Below, in pieces: positions 42,057 through 54,950 of a stretch of 64,000 nucleotides of DNA. Numbering within the stretch: the stretch's first letter is position 1; each line of letters begins with the position of its first letter. The position numbers were made by a program, and so were the translations under genes. The notes below the pieces were generated by a model. That model was not told the DNA's origin. It worked only from the letters and a program-made list of their open reading frames with translations, and did no database searches. Source of the stretch: Neophaeococcomyces mojaviensis (Eukaryota > Ascomycota > Eurotiomycetes > Chaetothyriales); assembly GCA_030247915.1 (NCBI GenBank), contig JAPDRQ010000020.1, forward strand, positions 1 to 64,000, given 5' to 3'.

Positions 42057-45000
42057 CAACGTCGGAAGTTTGTAGGATACAGAAAACTCAGATACTGGGA
42101 GGGACGACTGTCGAGTATGAACTCTTCCTGGTGATGTCAGCGAAGTCGTGTTGATAACGGTCTATTTATACAGTAGTTTTCTGAAGACGCATTTGTAGAC
42201 ATTCCTTGTACCAAGAAAACCAGCATGGTGCGAGGCTCATGGTGACTCATATACTGAGGTGTGCACCCTGACGGCGCCAACACACGCTAATTCGAGGCTA
42301 CCGTATATTTCGATAAAATGCTGCTTACCTATGGAGATCACTCTACCTCGAAACAACTCGTCAGTTTCTTCACATAACAGGCCTCGATTGAGCCGAAAAC
42401 GTCAATTTTGCAGGGCTGCGCATTGTGAGTCGAATGAAAAGGAAAGCGAACGGAAAATAACGTCGTTTTCATGGAAAAAGTGGATCAGTTCAGGGTATCG
42501 TGCGAGCCATACCCATCATTAGAGATCAAAAACTTTACGACACCAGTTCAGGACGGTCTTACGGTTTCTGCATTTACTCTCGGCGCATGTAAATGCCAGC
42601 CAGGTGTCTCATAGATAGTCCAATCACTTCGCAATGTTGAGGCCGGCAAGATAATGAGTGGTCAATACTTCGTCCGTCGGCGGAAATGCATTCGACTTCC
42701 GTTATCCGGATGCGGTTAGCCTTAGAACCTTTCGCATCTCCTTTGTCGTCCTTGTGGACAATGCACTTTCGTGACCTCAGGGTAGGGTCGTGAGGCGGTT
42801 TCCCAATCACCTCGAATCATTCTACCGCTTTGTCCTAGATATCATATCGGAGAGATTATAGTGGCTTGTTCTTCTTACTGTCAGTTTTGGATGACTTGTG
42901 AGGAATACTTTCTTCAATGCATGGCCATGTGAGCTGGCGGCTGCCACCACCTTCTGCATGTTAGTCTTCGACCCATCACTAAGCTGCATCCCGGTTCCCC
43001 AATGTCATCTGCGAACTACATCCTCGTCGCTGCCTCTGTGAAACGAACATGACCAAAAACTCTATAAATTTTCAACAGTCTACCTCGCTTGAAACTATAG
43101 CATGAATTTTTTTTAACCCCATGAACCCTCTCGGCCTGACACATCTGCCGCAATTACGCACCCTGTCCTGCTCTCAGGCAGAATCGGCTACAATCAAGCC
43201 GAAACTTGGACATCTCTAAGAGGACTAAATGCAGACCTGAAAGTGGCCTTGCGAAGTCGACAGCCATTGAATCAAAGAATTTGTGTCTTTGAATTGTTGG
43301 CCAATGTTGCGAAACTCATTTGAGCAGATCAAATCAAATTTCACTCCTCTCAATGATGGATTGGTTAGGAGATTTCCCAAGGTGCCGAAACTGAGCCACT
43401 TAAGCCACAGTACATGGACTAATACGATTTGCAAATAGGTAGGTGAGGAACAGATTTCATCATCAATCCTTCAAAGTTTTGACCAAACTGACCACTGTCA
43501 AGTCTGTCAGTATGATAGCGAGAATGGGGCCTTAAGTATAGGCATTGGAAGCACTGGTTCAGTGCATATGGGAGTGTCTTTTTACATCAAAAGCATCTAC
43601 CTTTTGCACAGATGTGTTGATAAGGTCGCTCATGATTAATTTCCATCACGCGGGCTGTTCACAAAATGTGACAACGTCATGCTCAAGATCCATGAACACC
43701 GGCTCTTTATTGGAAAGCCGTGAAGCATTGCTTAAGTGTTTATAGGCCATATCTATACTTATCTTTGGGCGTAAGGTGCGATACGTGTTCGGTCGAAACG
43801 ATCAAGCTGTAGACATGAACTCATTACTGGTCCTTGGTTTTGACGCTGCTTGTAGTTCTTAAGGACCTTTTAATCATCTTAGGAACCCCAGCTTGGAGTC
43901 TTCATAATCATAAGGACATTCTTGAGAGCAACTTGAACTGGGAAACCATATCATTTGTCTTTCAGCTTCGCTACTTAACTAGTTAACTGATCTGATATTC
44001 TGAATGGCCTATTTTGCACTAATGCCTTTGCACTGGAATATAGTAGAGCTAGGACCAAAATTTTTGCCTCTTTGCCTCTGGCAATGTGTGTAATGGCTCT
44101 GAAATAGGTGACTAGATTGACATGACTATCCTTCTATAACGAGATTGGGAAGCTTTCCTGAGTGCTGAGTGTGAAGTCGTTGCGCATCGCCGTCGCTGCT
44201 TCGCCCGTTGCCTCTGTGTTTGGGCCTTTTGGGAATCCACTGTAGTGAGCAAGAGGACTGGTACTATCCCACGAATAGTGCATTTGTACACGGATAAGCT
44301 ACGACAGTCTGTTACTCACTGCTCTAGTACGTTGAAATTGGATGTAGCAGCAGGGGCGCACTCGACCAGGCCAGGTCCAAATGACACGTGAAGCTCTCTG
44401 ATGCTTGTCAATGATTTAGCTGCTGAGTGCTCATTACCTAACATGTGGCGGAAACGTGCTTGGACCTATCATGAGTAGTTCTGTACATTGGGAGAAATGT
44501 TCTTGTTGATAGGCCTCGTCATAGGATGGTCACGAGAAAGTAGCACAGATGCTGCTGGGTAAGCGCGCTGATGTCAATACGCAATGAGGAGAGTCTGGCG
44601 GTGCACTGTAGTAGTGTAGTAGTGTAGCAGTGAACGCGATCATATAGCTCTACCGGGCTGTCGACGAAAACAAGGCGCTTTCCCTGAGTGGAGTGACCGT
44701 GACGCACTCAGTTTCCCGCGACAACGAGTGAACGGAATTATATGGTCACAACAATTGAACATCATGGACAACATTCAACAGCAAGACATCACGATCTTCC
44801 CTTTCACTCCATGGCATTTCTACGTGGTGTGATACAATTGACGGGTGCAATCTCCACCAGCCAACCATAAGCACGTGATTATGGAATCGTTACCATGCTC
44901 CGGAATGAGAGAAGGACAATTCTGGTCTGGAGACAAGTCAAGAAAAGAGAAAGTTGGGGACGAGTGTAAGCTTAGCCGAGGTTATACATTCACTTTCTCC

Positions 45001-46008
45001 TCTCTTCGAAGCGCCAACCTCCTCTGTCCAATCAAGTTAACACTCAAATCTCCTTTCGCTAAGGCGCAGACATTTTCCGAACGCTTGTCTTGTTCGTGTC
45101 TTCTTGACAGGCCTGATGCCCCGCTATGTGGTCAGGTTTTGCTTTTCCGATGTCAACCCGACCCTGCATGTGCCATGCTCCTACAGTACTTTTGACCAAT
45201 CAGCTGCTTGCCGCAACGAACCTGGGCGTCGGAAGGCTTGTTTCATTGCTTACTGGTGTCAAGCTTCGGAAAACGTGCCTTCTTCGAGACGAACAGAATC
45301 ATCAGTCTGCTGGACACCTGTTGACCTCATCTATCGACATCAACTCTCATGCCTACCGGATCGTATTACCGCTGCATGCGACAGGCAAAAGCAAAACCAT
45401 CGCTGGTGCTGGTGTCAAAATAATGTTCTCGTCCTTGTAAAAACCACATGTGGTAATGCAGTGGTGTAAGGTTTAGCCGCCATGCCTAGTTCAGGCCATT
45501 TCCATCCACGAGCCGCGATAACAATCTGGAACGCGTCGTCACCACGTTCCAGACTCTCGATAGTGTAAAGCAAGAGCCCAACAATCCTGCCCGACTTCTG
45601 AGCAAGACACGATCTCCGCATAATTTTCCCCCAGACTCGCTACTCACGGCTCCATGATCAAAGTGGGTTCAACAATAGAAATTCGAGGCCAGCCATGATC
45701 CTAAGCTAGAAAATGTCTCCACCTAAATCAAGCTGGAGAACTTCGAGGTCTCTCGAGGCGTTTTGGACCTTGCAGAGCAAGCCAACCAGCATTTGATCCA
45801 TCTGGTCATTTTTCTCGCGCCTTTGCTAAGATGCTTCCAGCGATGATTTCCCCCAAGCCATAGCACCCCCTCAATTAATTAATCCACTATCTCAAATACC
45901 TGTCTTGGAGTAGATACATAGGACGTTCAGTCTCCCAGTCTTGTCGAAGGATCGCTTGTGCCTTCAGAATACCAATCTGACTTTCCTCAACGGACTTCAT
46001 TCTTCAGC
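42057..46008. other. Long intergenic region, nearly 4 kb
   Basis: No convincing gene occurs between the Rei1-like gene and the MFS transporter. Minus-strand frames at about 42574-42810 (polar, no ATG) and 45415-45621 (68 codons) look partly protein-like but have no motif or splice support. A short gtagta-rich repeat lies at about 44607-44632. The last 500 bp should be the transporter promoter and leader. Confidence 0.4.
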
Positions 46009-47756
46009 ATGGCAAAGCACAACGTTGCTCAAGCAGGCTTCAAGCAAGACCGCCAGTGGAGTAAGATTGGTGTTTAATGCTCATCCGTATCTCTGCTAAC
46101 GTTCGCTCAGATTGGAAAAACTACTGGATATGCCTGGGCATCGCATGTGGCCAGCTTGCCTTCGGCTACCCAGCTTCCATCATCGGCGTCACACTTGCTC
46201 AGCCTTCCTTTCTTATTTATATGAAGTTGCTCGATGTCACAGTTGACCCTCCAGCGCTTGCCTCCAATGCCGACTCTCTTATCGGCGCCATGTCTGGTGT
46301 CTTCCAGGCTGGTGCATTCCTTGGCGTCATTATAGGCTCTTTCATCATGGACAGATACGGACGGAAAATGGGCACTGTTTTCTGCGCCACTCTCAGCATC
46401 GTTGGTGGCATTGGACTTGTTGCCTCTGTTAACACAACCATGTTCATCATTTTCCGCCTGATCGCTGGAGCTGGCTCCTGGGGCTTTCTTGCTTTAACAC
46501 CCGTCTACTGTGCAGAAATTGCGCCACCCAAGCTGCGGGGATTCTTCGTCGGCATGAATGGCATGGGCATCACTCTAGGATACTCCCTTGCATCTTATAT
46601 GGGTCTTGCCTTCTACTACGCCAAAAACCCGTCAACTCAATGGCGAGGACCCTTGGGCCTGGCACTCATATTCCCTGTCTTCCAGCTTCTCATCATCATC
46701 TGGGCACCAGAATCACCACGATACCTTCTCATGAGAGGCCGCGTCGAAGAGGCCCGTAAAGTAGTTATGTCTATCCACGAAGTCAAAGGAGATGAAGACC
46801 AGGAGTATGCTCGTGGTGAATTTTACCAGATGCAGAAGCAAGCCGAGTTCGACAGAAAGCTCGAGCCAACCTACAAGGCCATGTTCTTCAAGAAATCCTA
46901 TCGCAAACGCACGCTTCTAGCATGCGGATTCGCTTTTATTGGTCAGTCGACTGCTGTGCTGGTCATCAATAACTATGGACCAACTCTCTACGCCGCACTC
47001 GGTTACGGAACGCTCGACCAGCTCAAGCTCCAATGCGGATGGATCACTATGGGTACCCCAGCCAATCTTCTCGGTGCCGTCATCATGGATCGTGTTGGCC
47101 GACGAGTTCTCATGCTCACGGGTATCTTTGGCTGCTGTGCCTGCCTCATCGTCGAAGCTGCTATCATTGCCACTTTCGCTACACCAATTCCAGCAATTCC
47201 AAATACTGCAGCGTTGAAAGCGGGTGTCGCAGCCTTCTACATCTTCTTACTCTTCTACGGATGCGGTATCGACGTTGCTGGTGTCGTCTTTTACAGCGAA
47301 ATCTTCCCCAATCACTTGCGTGCTAAGGGTGTTGCCATGTCAATTGGTGTTATCGCTCTGACGGACCTTATTTATCTACAAGTCACCGCCACTGCGTTCT
47401 CGCACATCGGCTGGAAATTCTTCCTCGTTTTCATCATCATCTCCGGACTTGGTGGGATTGTAGCATTCTTCTATCTCCCCGAAACCAAGGGAGTCCCACT
47501 CGAAGAGATTGCAGCCATTTTCGGTGATGCCGACGAGGTCATGGTCTTCTCTGAGGATATTCACGTCGATCATAACACTCACGATCTTGTTATCGACACA
47601 CACACTGGCGCAACTGTTGATAAAAAAGGTCGCCGAAGCATTGAGAAAGCGGAAGACCATGTCATTCAACGCGTTGCGACTGAGGCTGGTCACCCAGGCC
47701 ATACAATTGAGGAGAAGGACGTACATGTGGACGAGAAATCTATAGCAGGCAGATAA
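46009..47756 (+). CDS. MFS sugar transporter (two exons)
   Basis: The model joins 46009-46060 and 46111-47756 around a 50-bp intron (GTAAGA..CAG, branch GCTAAC), giving 565 aa. About twelve transmembrane helices are visible. Signatures of the sugar porter family are present: DRYGRKMG after helix 2, the PESPRYLL motif before the central loop, DRVGRR in the second half and PETKG after helix 12. The C-terminal tail of about 75 residues is His/Asp/Glu-rich and cytoplasmic. The family imports hexoses, quinate, xylose or related polyols by proton symport; the substrate cannot be read from the sequence. Confidence 0.93.
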
Positions 47757-49559
47757 GCACACGCTTACTCACGAATTCATGCTATTTGTTCGTGTGTGAG
47801 GGCTGCTTAGATAGCATGCATGAGTGTCTGGTTGTGAGACGCTGTTAATCTGCCCATACCATATACCATGTTAGAATTGATGGTGTGTATTGATTTTGTC
47901 GCTGTGACTCGGAATTGAACAGTCTTTCATGTTAGTCATTTCAGCAAATTATAATTCTACAGCGCCATTATCAAACGGGAGGTGCCGCCCGCCACAAAAT
48001 TTGTATGGGTAGTGCTTTCGACTTCATCTCAGCTACCAAAAGAGTCAGTATTGTATGTCTCACATTGCGTCGTCATAGCTCAAGACTTGTATCGAGTCTC
48101 GTCTCGTCTCGTCATCCTTCACATATTCCTCGACCTCTTTGGCGCGTGTGGGTTTGACGATTACTGTGTTGAGAAATGCCCATCGAACATATTCTTTGAT
48201 GTGTTTTCATCTAATAGTGGTAAGCCTTTCATTCAGAACCTGTTCAGAAACAAATGCTTAATAGTCTGGCGTGCTTTCCTCGCACTGCAGGAAAAATTTG
48301 CGACGTTCCTTATTTAAGGAAGATACAGGGGTGTTTGGTAAGGAGCGAACACGTATTTATTTTTAGTGCTAGCGTAATTAGTTGCATAATATGAACATGC
48401 AAGAACGGAAGAGCTGGTGACCAACGCTTTGTGCCGCCAGTCAGCTCACCCAAATGGGATCACTTTCTCATAAAGCAGCAATTAATTTGTTACAACTATC
48501 TAACATGGTTATCGATGTGTCTCTCAAGAAGATCATGGATGTAATTGACAAGTCAGACGGAGAGCTGTCGCTGCTTGTCTACCTGGAGTTTTTGCAAGAA
48601 TTGTACCACTCGGCGAGTTTAAACTGGAAAATACCAATCTCAACTAGACAGTTCCAATCCCTAATCACACTACCTTTAGAACGATACATAATCTAGACCA
48701 AACCCCTACACTCACGTGTATTCAGGCAGCTTGGTCCATAAACATTCACAGCATTCTAAATGTCAAGCATTGCGGTGACAGATATGCCTTTGTATTGTCC
48801 AAAGTTAGGGTAGACCCTCTTTTCATCAATTAACGTCCAATATTGAATTCTTTAAGGATTTGAAGAACTAAGTCCTATATTTTTATGCCCGTCTCTGAAC
48901 AAATATCGGCACATGTAGTACGCGAAAATTTCCTTACCATAAGGAAGACTACCCTAAGATCTCGTATAGAGGTCTTTCTTAGTGTGCCAGCCAGCGGTCG
49001 TGATTTACTTTTACGTCGTACTGGATGGAATTGTAGAGTCATATCAACGGTGCTAAGAGGTCGATCTATCTTGGTACTTATCTTGTCTTGCTTTTGCCCA
49101 GTGTGCTTCAGACCTTAGTTCACCCACGTAAGTATGGAGTTAACTCGGGGCTCTTACTTGTGTTACCAGAGATCCGTACGAGAGGCATTCGTCGAGACAT
49201 GGTATTAGTTTGGAAATGGGCCTTAAATCACATTGGAAACGCATTTGAAAATGGAACCTTTGGATTCATATACATTTATATGCCGACCGCATAAAGCATG
49301 TTAAAAGGACCGATACCTACCACGTAAGCTCTCCGGTCTCCACAATGTCATCAACGATGACCTGTATGCTCTTCTGTTTGACTGCTTGAGGCGACCTAGG
49401 ATTATCCTGGTGCATGATAGCAAAGGAATCTCTAGAAATGGTTTCACAATGTTATTAAGATTGGAAGTTTGAGCTGGGCTGCGTTAGGTGCTATTTGCGC
49501 TGCTTCATATCAATATCTTTGGCCTTGACCATCATAATGGTGCGTTTGCCGCAACAAGC
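47757..49559. other. Intergenic region downstream of the transporter
   Basis: About 1.8 kb becoming increasingly AT-rich. A plus-strand frame at 48454-48696 (80 codons, helical) begins with ATG but has no recognised domain. A gtctc repeat (three units) lies near 48096-48110. No gene is called. Confidence 0.4.
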
Positions 49560-51060
49560 AGGTTAGAGCAGAGTAAGAAGTGTCATTAAATATTGTACTG
49601 AGAATTTCTCCCATGTTTCCCTAGGGCATAGCGTTCCTATACTGCTAAAGTGAAGTTCATAGAAGTTCTGTGCCAATTAGGACAACCAAACCGCAGGGGA
49701 AGCCTAATCAAACTTATAACAGCAAGAATAATCTTATAACTATGAATTATACGTTAATATACAGACTACTAAGGTTCTTACGTGGTTAAAGCATAATTCT
49801 AAATAAAAACTAAATCATTGAATCTTAGAAGCGCTATTTGTAAACTGAATCGAGCTTCTTTAGATTTATCGAAAGTTAATATTTTTAACTAATAAGGAAA
49901 CTAATAACTTTTTAAAACTATCTTAAGGGTACTATAGCGAGAAGGTATGTTTATAAGTAGTAACGTATAAGTAATCGCGGGTATAGGGTAATATAGATAG
50001 TGTAGACATACGTTGTATATAGTAAGACTGGTTAGCTAAGTGTAGTTATTATTCCTGGATACTGTTTACTAGAGATATTACTAGGTACTATATAGATATA
50101 TAAGAAAGGTATATAGCTATTATGTTAACTCTACAGCTGCTTTACTTCTTTCTTTCCTACACAATCGTAGTAAATGAATAGAAATAAAGCGTTACGAATA
50201 CTCCTTTTATTGCGATATAAAACATTAAGTGAATCCAAAAGGAAATAGCTCGAGAAATTATTATACTAACTATAAGAGCACTATATCATTACGAGCCTCT
50301 CTTAAGTTTTAGATCAGGAGTTGCTGAAACTAAGTCGATACGTCTATATAGAGAACCTGGGCTTATATAATAGCAGATAAAATCTAGTAATAATAGGGAT
50401 AAGTGATTTATCTAAGTTAATGGGAAAAAAGAGATTCTTTGAGATAAACTATTCACGAGACTGCATATATAAGGTGCTTAAGAGCACCATTGTTGCTCTT
50501 GTACATACTGAACATCCTTATAAGTCTAAATAATGAAACTAAGGCTGATGTTTTTTGCCGTTATATATTAATATACGAACACAAGCCTTAAGCATACATA
50601 CGCAAATGGGACTAGCATTATGGCTCTGGTCGTATTCAAGATACGAGAAAGACTTCTAACTTATATTTTTATCGATGAATGAATCGGTCTTCTAAACAGC
50701 GATTAGTTCACTTCTTATAAGGTCATCTTCTTAAACAATATAACTACCGATAGTCACAATTTACTCTACGATCATATAGGCATTGTCTCTAGTATTAGTC
50801 TATATTAAAAACCTTTAATGATTATCTAGTTTGTGGTCACTACCTATATAGAACTAGATTACAGGTGCGATTCGGTCTGTCTAGCTGATTTGATAGCAGG
50901 GTTACTATTCTGTGGCTAAGGCAAGTTCTAATACCCTTTTTGATTGGTTAAAAAGGCTTGTTTTTCTAAATAGATATTCGACGCATGTTACACTGAGTTC
51001 ATTAGTATCGCAGGGTAAATTTATATGTAGTTAATCCTATTCTTTGGGAGTAGTACATTG
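49560..51060. repeat. Large AT-rich island, probable RIP-degraded transposon sequence
   Basis: About 1.5 kb of very high A+T, rich in TpA, with stops in all frames. Composition is sharply different from genes on both sides. It matches the 39.8 kb island in character, though I found no long shared segment between them by eye. Confidence 0.6.
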
Positions 51061-51274
51061 ATCGGGAGATCTTAAGGCTGCAGACCGACAACCAAGAGCC
51101 TATAACGACAATGCGGAAGGTCAGTGTGGACTTAGTCGCAGATCTATACATCTCCACCATGAACGGGAAGTCAAGCTTGCGTCTCAGTTGAGTACACGGT
51201 ACACGGGGCTCTTAAATATTCTGAAGCAAGACTGACGCTTAACTAATACTTAAGTTGTACATAAGTCTGCAAAA

Positions 51275-51400
51275 ATGAGCTCAGCTACATCGTCTACACG
51301 CCCTTTACAGACTTTGATGACACAATGTCTTGTCCACGAAGTTGTCGGAAAGGAAACCAAATTCTCATTGCCTTCAGAAATAGATTATGTTGGCCGTTAG
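51275..51400 (+). pseudogene. Possible 5' fragment of a FAD-linked oxidase gene
   Basis: A 41-codon frame from ATG ends at TAG (51398-51400). It contains LVHEVVGKETKFSLPSEIDY, which loosely resembles the start of fungal FAD-binding (berberine-bridge-like) oxidases. The frame reads on for about 40 codons after the stop without a recognisable continuation. Weak call. Confidence 0.2.
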
Positions 51401-52631
51401 AGTAGTGTCGAACTTGCACAAGGATCGTTATGCGTTATCATTCTTTGTCACATACGCCTGCTCTGTATCCGTCCTTACACCTGTTGCAAAGCCCCGCCTA
51501 ATATGGTGGCATAGTAGTGATGGGAAGTAATACAGGGATCCATCCAAGCTCGGTGCTTGCTGCTAGACTGTTTGGCACATTTCGGTAATAGGTTATTGCC
51601 TGTAGATGGCAGCGAAATGCGACAGTCAAGCAAAGGGTGTCTCGCTAGAAAGCACCATCATTAACAACATCGGCTTTACAGCACAGCAATTTAGTATCAA
51701 GAAAATTCGCCCAACATATGCTGCGTCCATGTCTTAGGAGATGGTCGTTGGGGTAATTGCCCCGGAAGATTTTCTACTGGGACTCTCTCTGTTCGTCTCA
51801 TCACCTTTTTCAATTTCCTTGTGACTGCAGGTGTTGCAATGGTTCTTTTGGGAAGAGTAAGACTTAGTGAGGATTCTCCGTATGTTGGCAGTTAGTGTGT
51901 CGCTGTATGCTCGCCTCTCGACCTCACTATCTCTTAATCTCAATACATTCACTCTGCCATCCGAGAAACTAGAAGATTTTACTTTTGTCCAATTCTTACG
52001 ACTTCCGTCTCTGGATGGCACTTACACCTTCTATACCAACAGGATAAAAACGATTACAGAAGGGAAGATGTGTTTAGTGATTCTCTACGGATGCAAACGG
52101 AATAATGTAGATGTCGATCGACATGCAGTAAAAGTTGCTATCACCTAGCGAAAGTGGTCGGTTTTGCTCTGATAATGTTATTATTTTTATCCAAATTTGT
52201 TTTTTCGCAGGAAAGCGCCTTTGAAACTACGTTATTTCGGTAATCGCATTCAATGCTCTTTCTGGTTTAGCAATGAACAAGGATTGACGGCTGAAACGAA
52301 TATCCGCTCACATCGGTCGGAGGCGACCTCTCAGAGGGCTCCATAAATCACGCCTTGGCATCTGCTGCTACAGAAAAGGGGGATTTCTTGGCCTATTCGT
52401 ATCCTTGTCATTGATTGACGACCTTTCACAGTCTAACTGACTGAGTTCTCGAGATGTTCTTGCCAGCTTCGCAAAGTGTCAGAAGGGTTTGGGGAGGCAC
52501 GGAACAAGTGCTGCTTACCGAAAGAAATCGTGGCAGCTTTCAAAACGGACAGTAGTTTCACTGAAACCTCGGCGTGCTCTTTGCAAAGAACATGATCGGC
52601 AAGACGTCGTGCATGCTAACTGCGCTTTACA
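51401..52631. other. Intergenic region
   Basis: About 1.2 kb. Overlapping frames on both strands near 51734-52148 look equally plausible or implausible; the plus frame has a weak signal-like start but no cysteine pattern. I call no gene. Confidence 0.35.
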
Positions 52632-54950
52632 ATGGTTACTACGAATTTCCGACGCGTATACCAACGCGCAATGACCGACGATTTCGAAAAGAGATGCACC
52701 TTCGAGATGCTATCAGCCGATGAAAAGCACAGCACGAAGCAGGCTAATGTAGTTGTTGAGGAGACAGCATCAGAACCTAAATTTCAATTTCAAGCACGAG
52801 TTAGTACATTGTCAACATATGTAAAGGTGATACGAAGGCGGCTTTCTGGATGGCGAATGGGCTCAATAGTTGCTGCATTCACGGCATGCATCTCCTTGGT
52901 TCTCAATATTGCCGCCGTTGCGTACCTCAAAAGCCATCAGGACTCGCAAACAGGCCTCGTCGAGCTCTACAATGGCGATTGCAACAAGACTACAGCTATG
53001 ACTGTATGGGCTCATCTGCTTATTAATGCCCTGAGCACAGTCCTGCTTGGAGGATCGAATTATTGCATGCAATGTCTATGTGCTCCAAATCGTGAGGAAA
53101 TTGATAATGCTCATGCGAAAGGCAAATTTCTGGACATCGGCGTGCCGAGCGTTCGAAATCTTCGCAGCATCGGATGGTTGAGACTATCTTTCTGGTGGGC
53201 ATTGGGTCTGTCATCAGTACCACTTCATCTGCTATACAACTCGGCATTCTATTCATCATTGGCTGCCAACGACTATTATGTTTATGTGTCAACTCCAGGT
53301 TTTGTGGATGGCGGAAATGCTACTGCTGTTACACCTGCGCCATTTGACTACAGCGGTCGGGAAACTTCTGCCTTGGAACTTCAGCAGCAAATTGCTTCGA
53401 ATGATACACATATCTTTGATCGACTTGACCCATTGACCTGTATGAAAGAGTATGGGGAAATCTTTCTCCAGAAGCGTCGCAATCTTGTAATGGTCAGTAC
53501 CAACAGCTCAGACAACGGCTCAGCAGTCCTCCACGGGATGTTCTACAGTTTCTCACAATCATCGACACCTGAACATGGCCTCTACCGTCCCTACGAATGG
53601 TCAGCGTTCAAAACGTCTTGAAGGAATTTAGCTAACAGCAGCAGGCTCTGTACGAGTGATTCAACAATGAAAGACAAGATCGAGATACCGAAAGTACACA
53701 ACGCGGGCGGTCCACCATGTCAAGTCTATCTGTTCCGCGTGGAGGAGAAAATCAATGAATGGAGACCGTGGGGCTACCAAATCGACTACTGCCTCGCCGA
53801 ACGCACCGAGCAAAGATGCAGCTTCAACGGCAACATACCCATTGTAGTGGTCGTGATTGTTTGTAACATCATAAAGGTGGTTATCATGGTCCTGGTAACA
53901 CTACATTTACCGGGACACCCTCTAATCACTCTTGGCGACGCGATAGAGAGTTTCTTGAACCGAACGGATGAAACTAAAAAACACCTGCTACTTCTGAAAG
54001 GTCAGCAGAGTGTCAAGCACGGCTTGCTCAAGGCTGCTCCATCGACCATACCAGAGCAACAATGGACAAATCACCATGCTCGATCGACGAAACCCCTCCG
54101 TTGGGCAGCAGCGGCAAGCAAAACGCGATGGATCACGACCATTGGCTTAACCATCCTTTGTCTGCTCATAGTTGCCGGGTTCTTCGGCCTGTCAATGATC
54201 AACATTCTGTCCCAAGGCATAGCTCTTCCCCAACTCGGCTTCGGCAGAGTTGTGCCAGCAGCTATAATTTCCAGCTGGGCAATCAGCAATCTCAGAAGCG
54301 CCGATCAACAGATCGTTGCATCAATCTTGATTGCAAACTTACCACAACTAGTACTCTCAGGTCTCTACCTTAGCATCAATGGCCTGCTGACGAATATGTG
54401 GATGGCGGCCGAGTGGTCCGATTTTGCGCATGAGCGAAAATACCTACGTGTGTCGACGCCCAAAGGAGCACAGAGGAGCACGCATTTCTTGTCTCTTCCT
54501 TATCGAATTGCTCTTCCATTAATGGTCTCGCTTGGCCTGCTGCACTGGCTTGTGTCGCAGTCTATCTTTCTGGCGGTAGCCGCGAATTACGACACGAAAG
54601 GAAATTTGATCGATGCGACTTCTATTGCTTCTTGCGGGTTCTCACCATCTGCGATGATTGCTGTTTTGATTGCTGGGGCGGCCGTTGTAGGAGCGACTGT
54701 TTGGATTGGAAGAAGAAAGCTGGATCCTACTATGCCGCTTGTGGGTAGTTGTAGTGCGACGATTTCGGCAGCTTGTTATCGGCCAGAGTGGGATGTTGAT
54801 GCTGCGACGAAGGCGGTGCAATATGGTGTTGTTCCGAGCTTGGAAGGTGTGGATGGTGAGCGCCGTGCTTGTTTCACGAGTGGCGACGTTGACCCTATCC
54901 GTTCGCGGGAGGTGTGCGAATCTTCCAGGAAAGCAGAAAATGACTTTTGA
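52632..54950 (+). CDS. DUF6536 family multi-pass membrane protein
   Basis: The frame starts at ATG 52632 (or 52671) and is interrupted only by TGA at 53619-53621. A 45-nt intron (53600-53644, GTCAGC..CAG with a GCTAAC branch site) would remove it in phase, giving 757 aa; otherwise the gene is split by a nonsense mutation. The N-terminal region matches DUF6536: a first helix around MGSIVAAFTACISLVLNIAA, the ELYNGDCNKT segment, then LLINALSTVLLGGSNYCMQ, a CAPNREEIDNAHAKG motif and the VPSVRNLRSIGW block. The C-terminal half has about six more helices separated by short loops. The family is widespread in ascomycetes with no known function. The donor is not a strong consensus, so the intact status is provisional. 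Confidence 0.75.

Noticed and set aside
42574..42810. Polar minus-strand frame that looks partly protein-like
   Set aside because: It has no ATG start and no homology I recognise; upstream stops close the frame.
45104..45469. 121-codon Cys-rich plus-strand frame considered as a secreted effector
   Set aside because: No signal peptide, irregular cysteines and a second overlapping frame of equal length.
48454..48696. 80-codon helical frame considered as a HeLo-like fragment
   Set aside because: Only general helical character matches; the diagnostic motifs are absent.
39780..51060. Idea that the two AT-rich islands are copies of one transposon
   Set aside because: Only very short shared strings (about 11 bases) were found by eye, as expected between AT-rich sequences.
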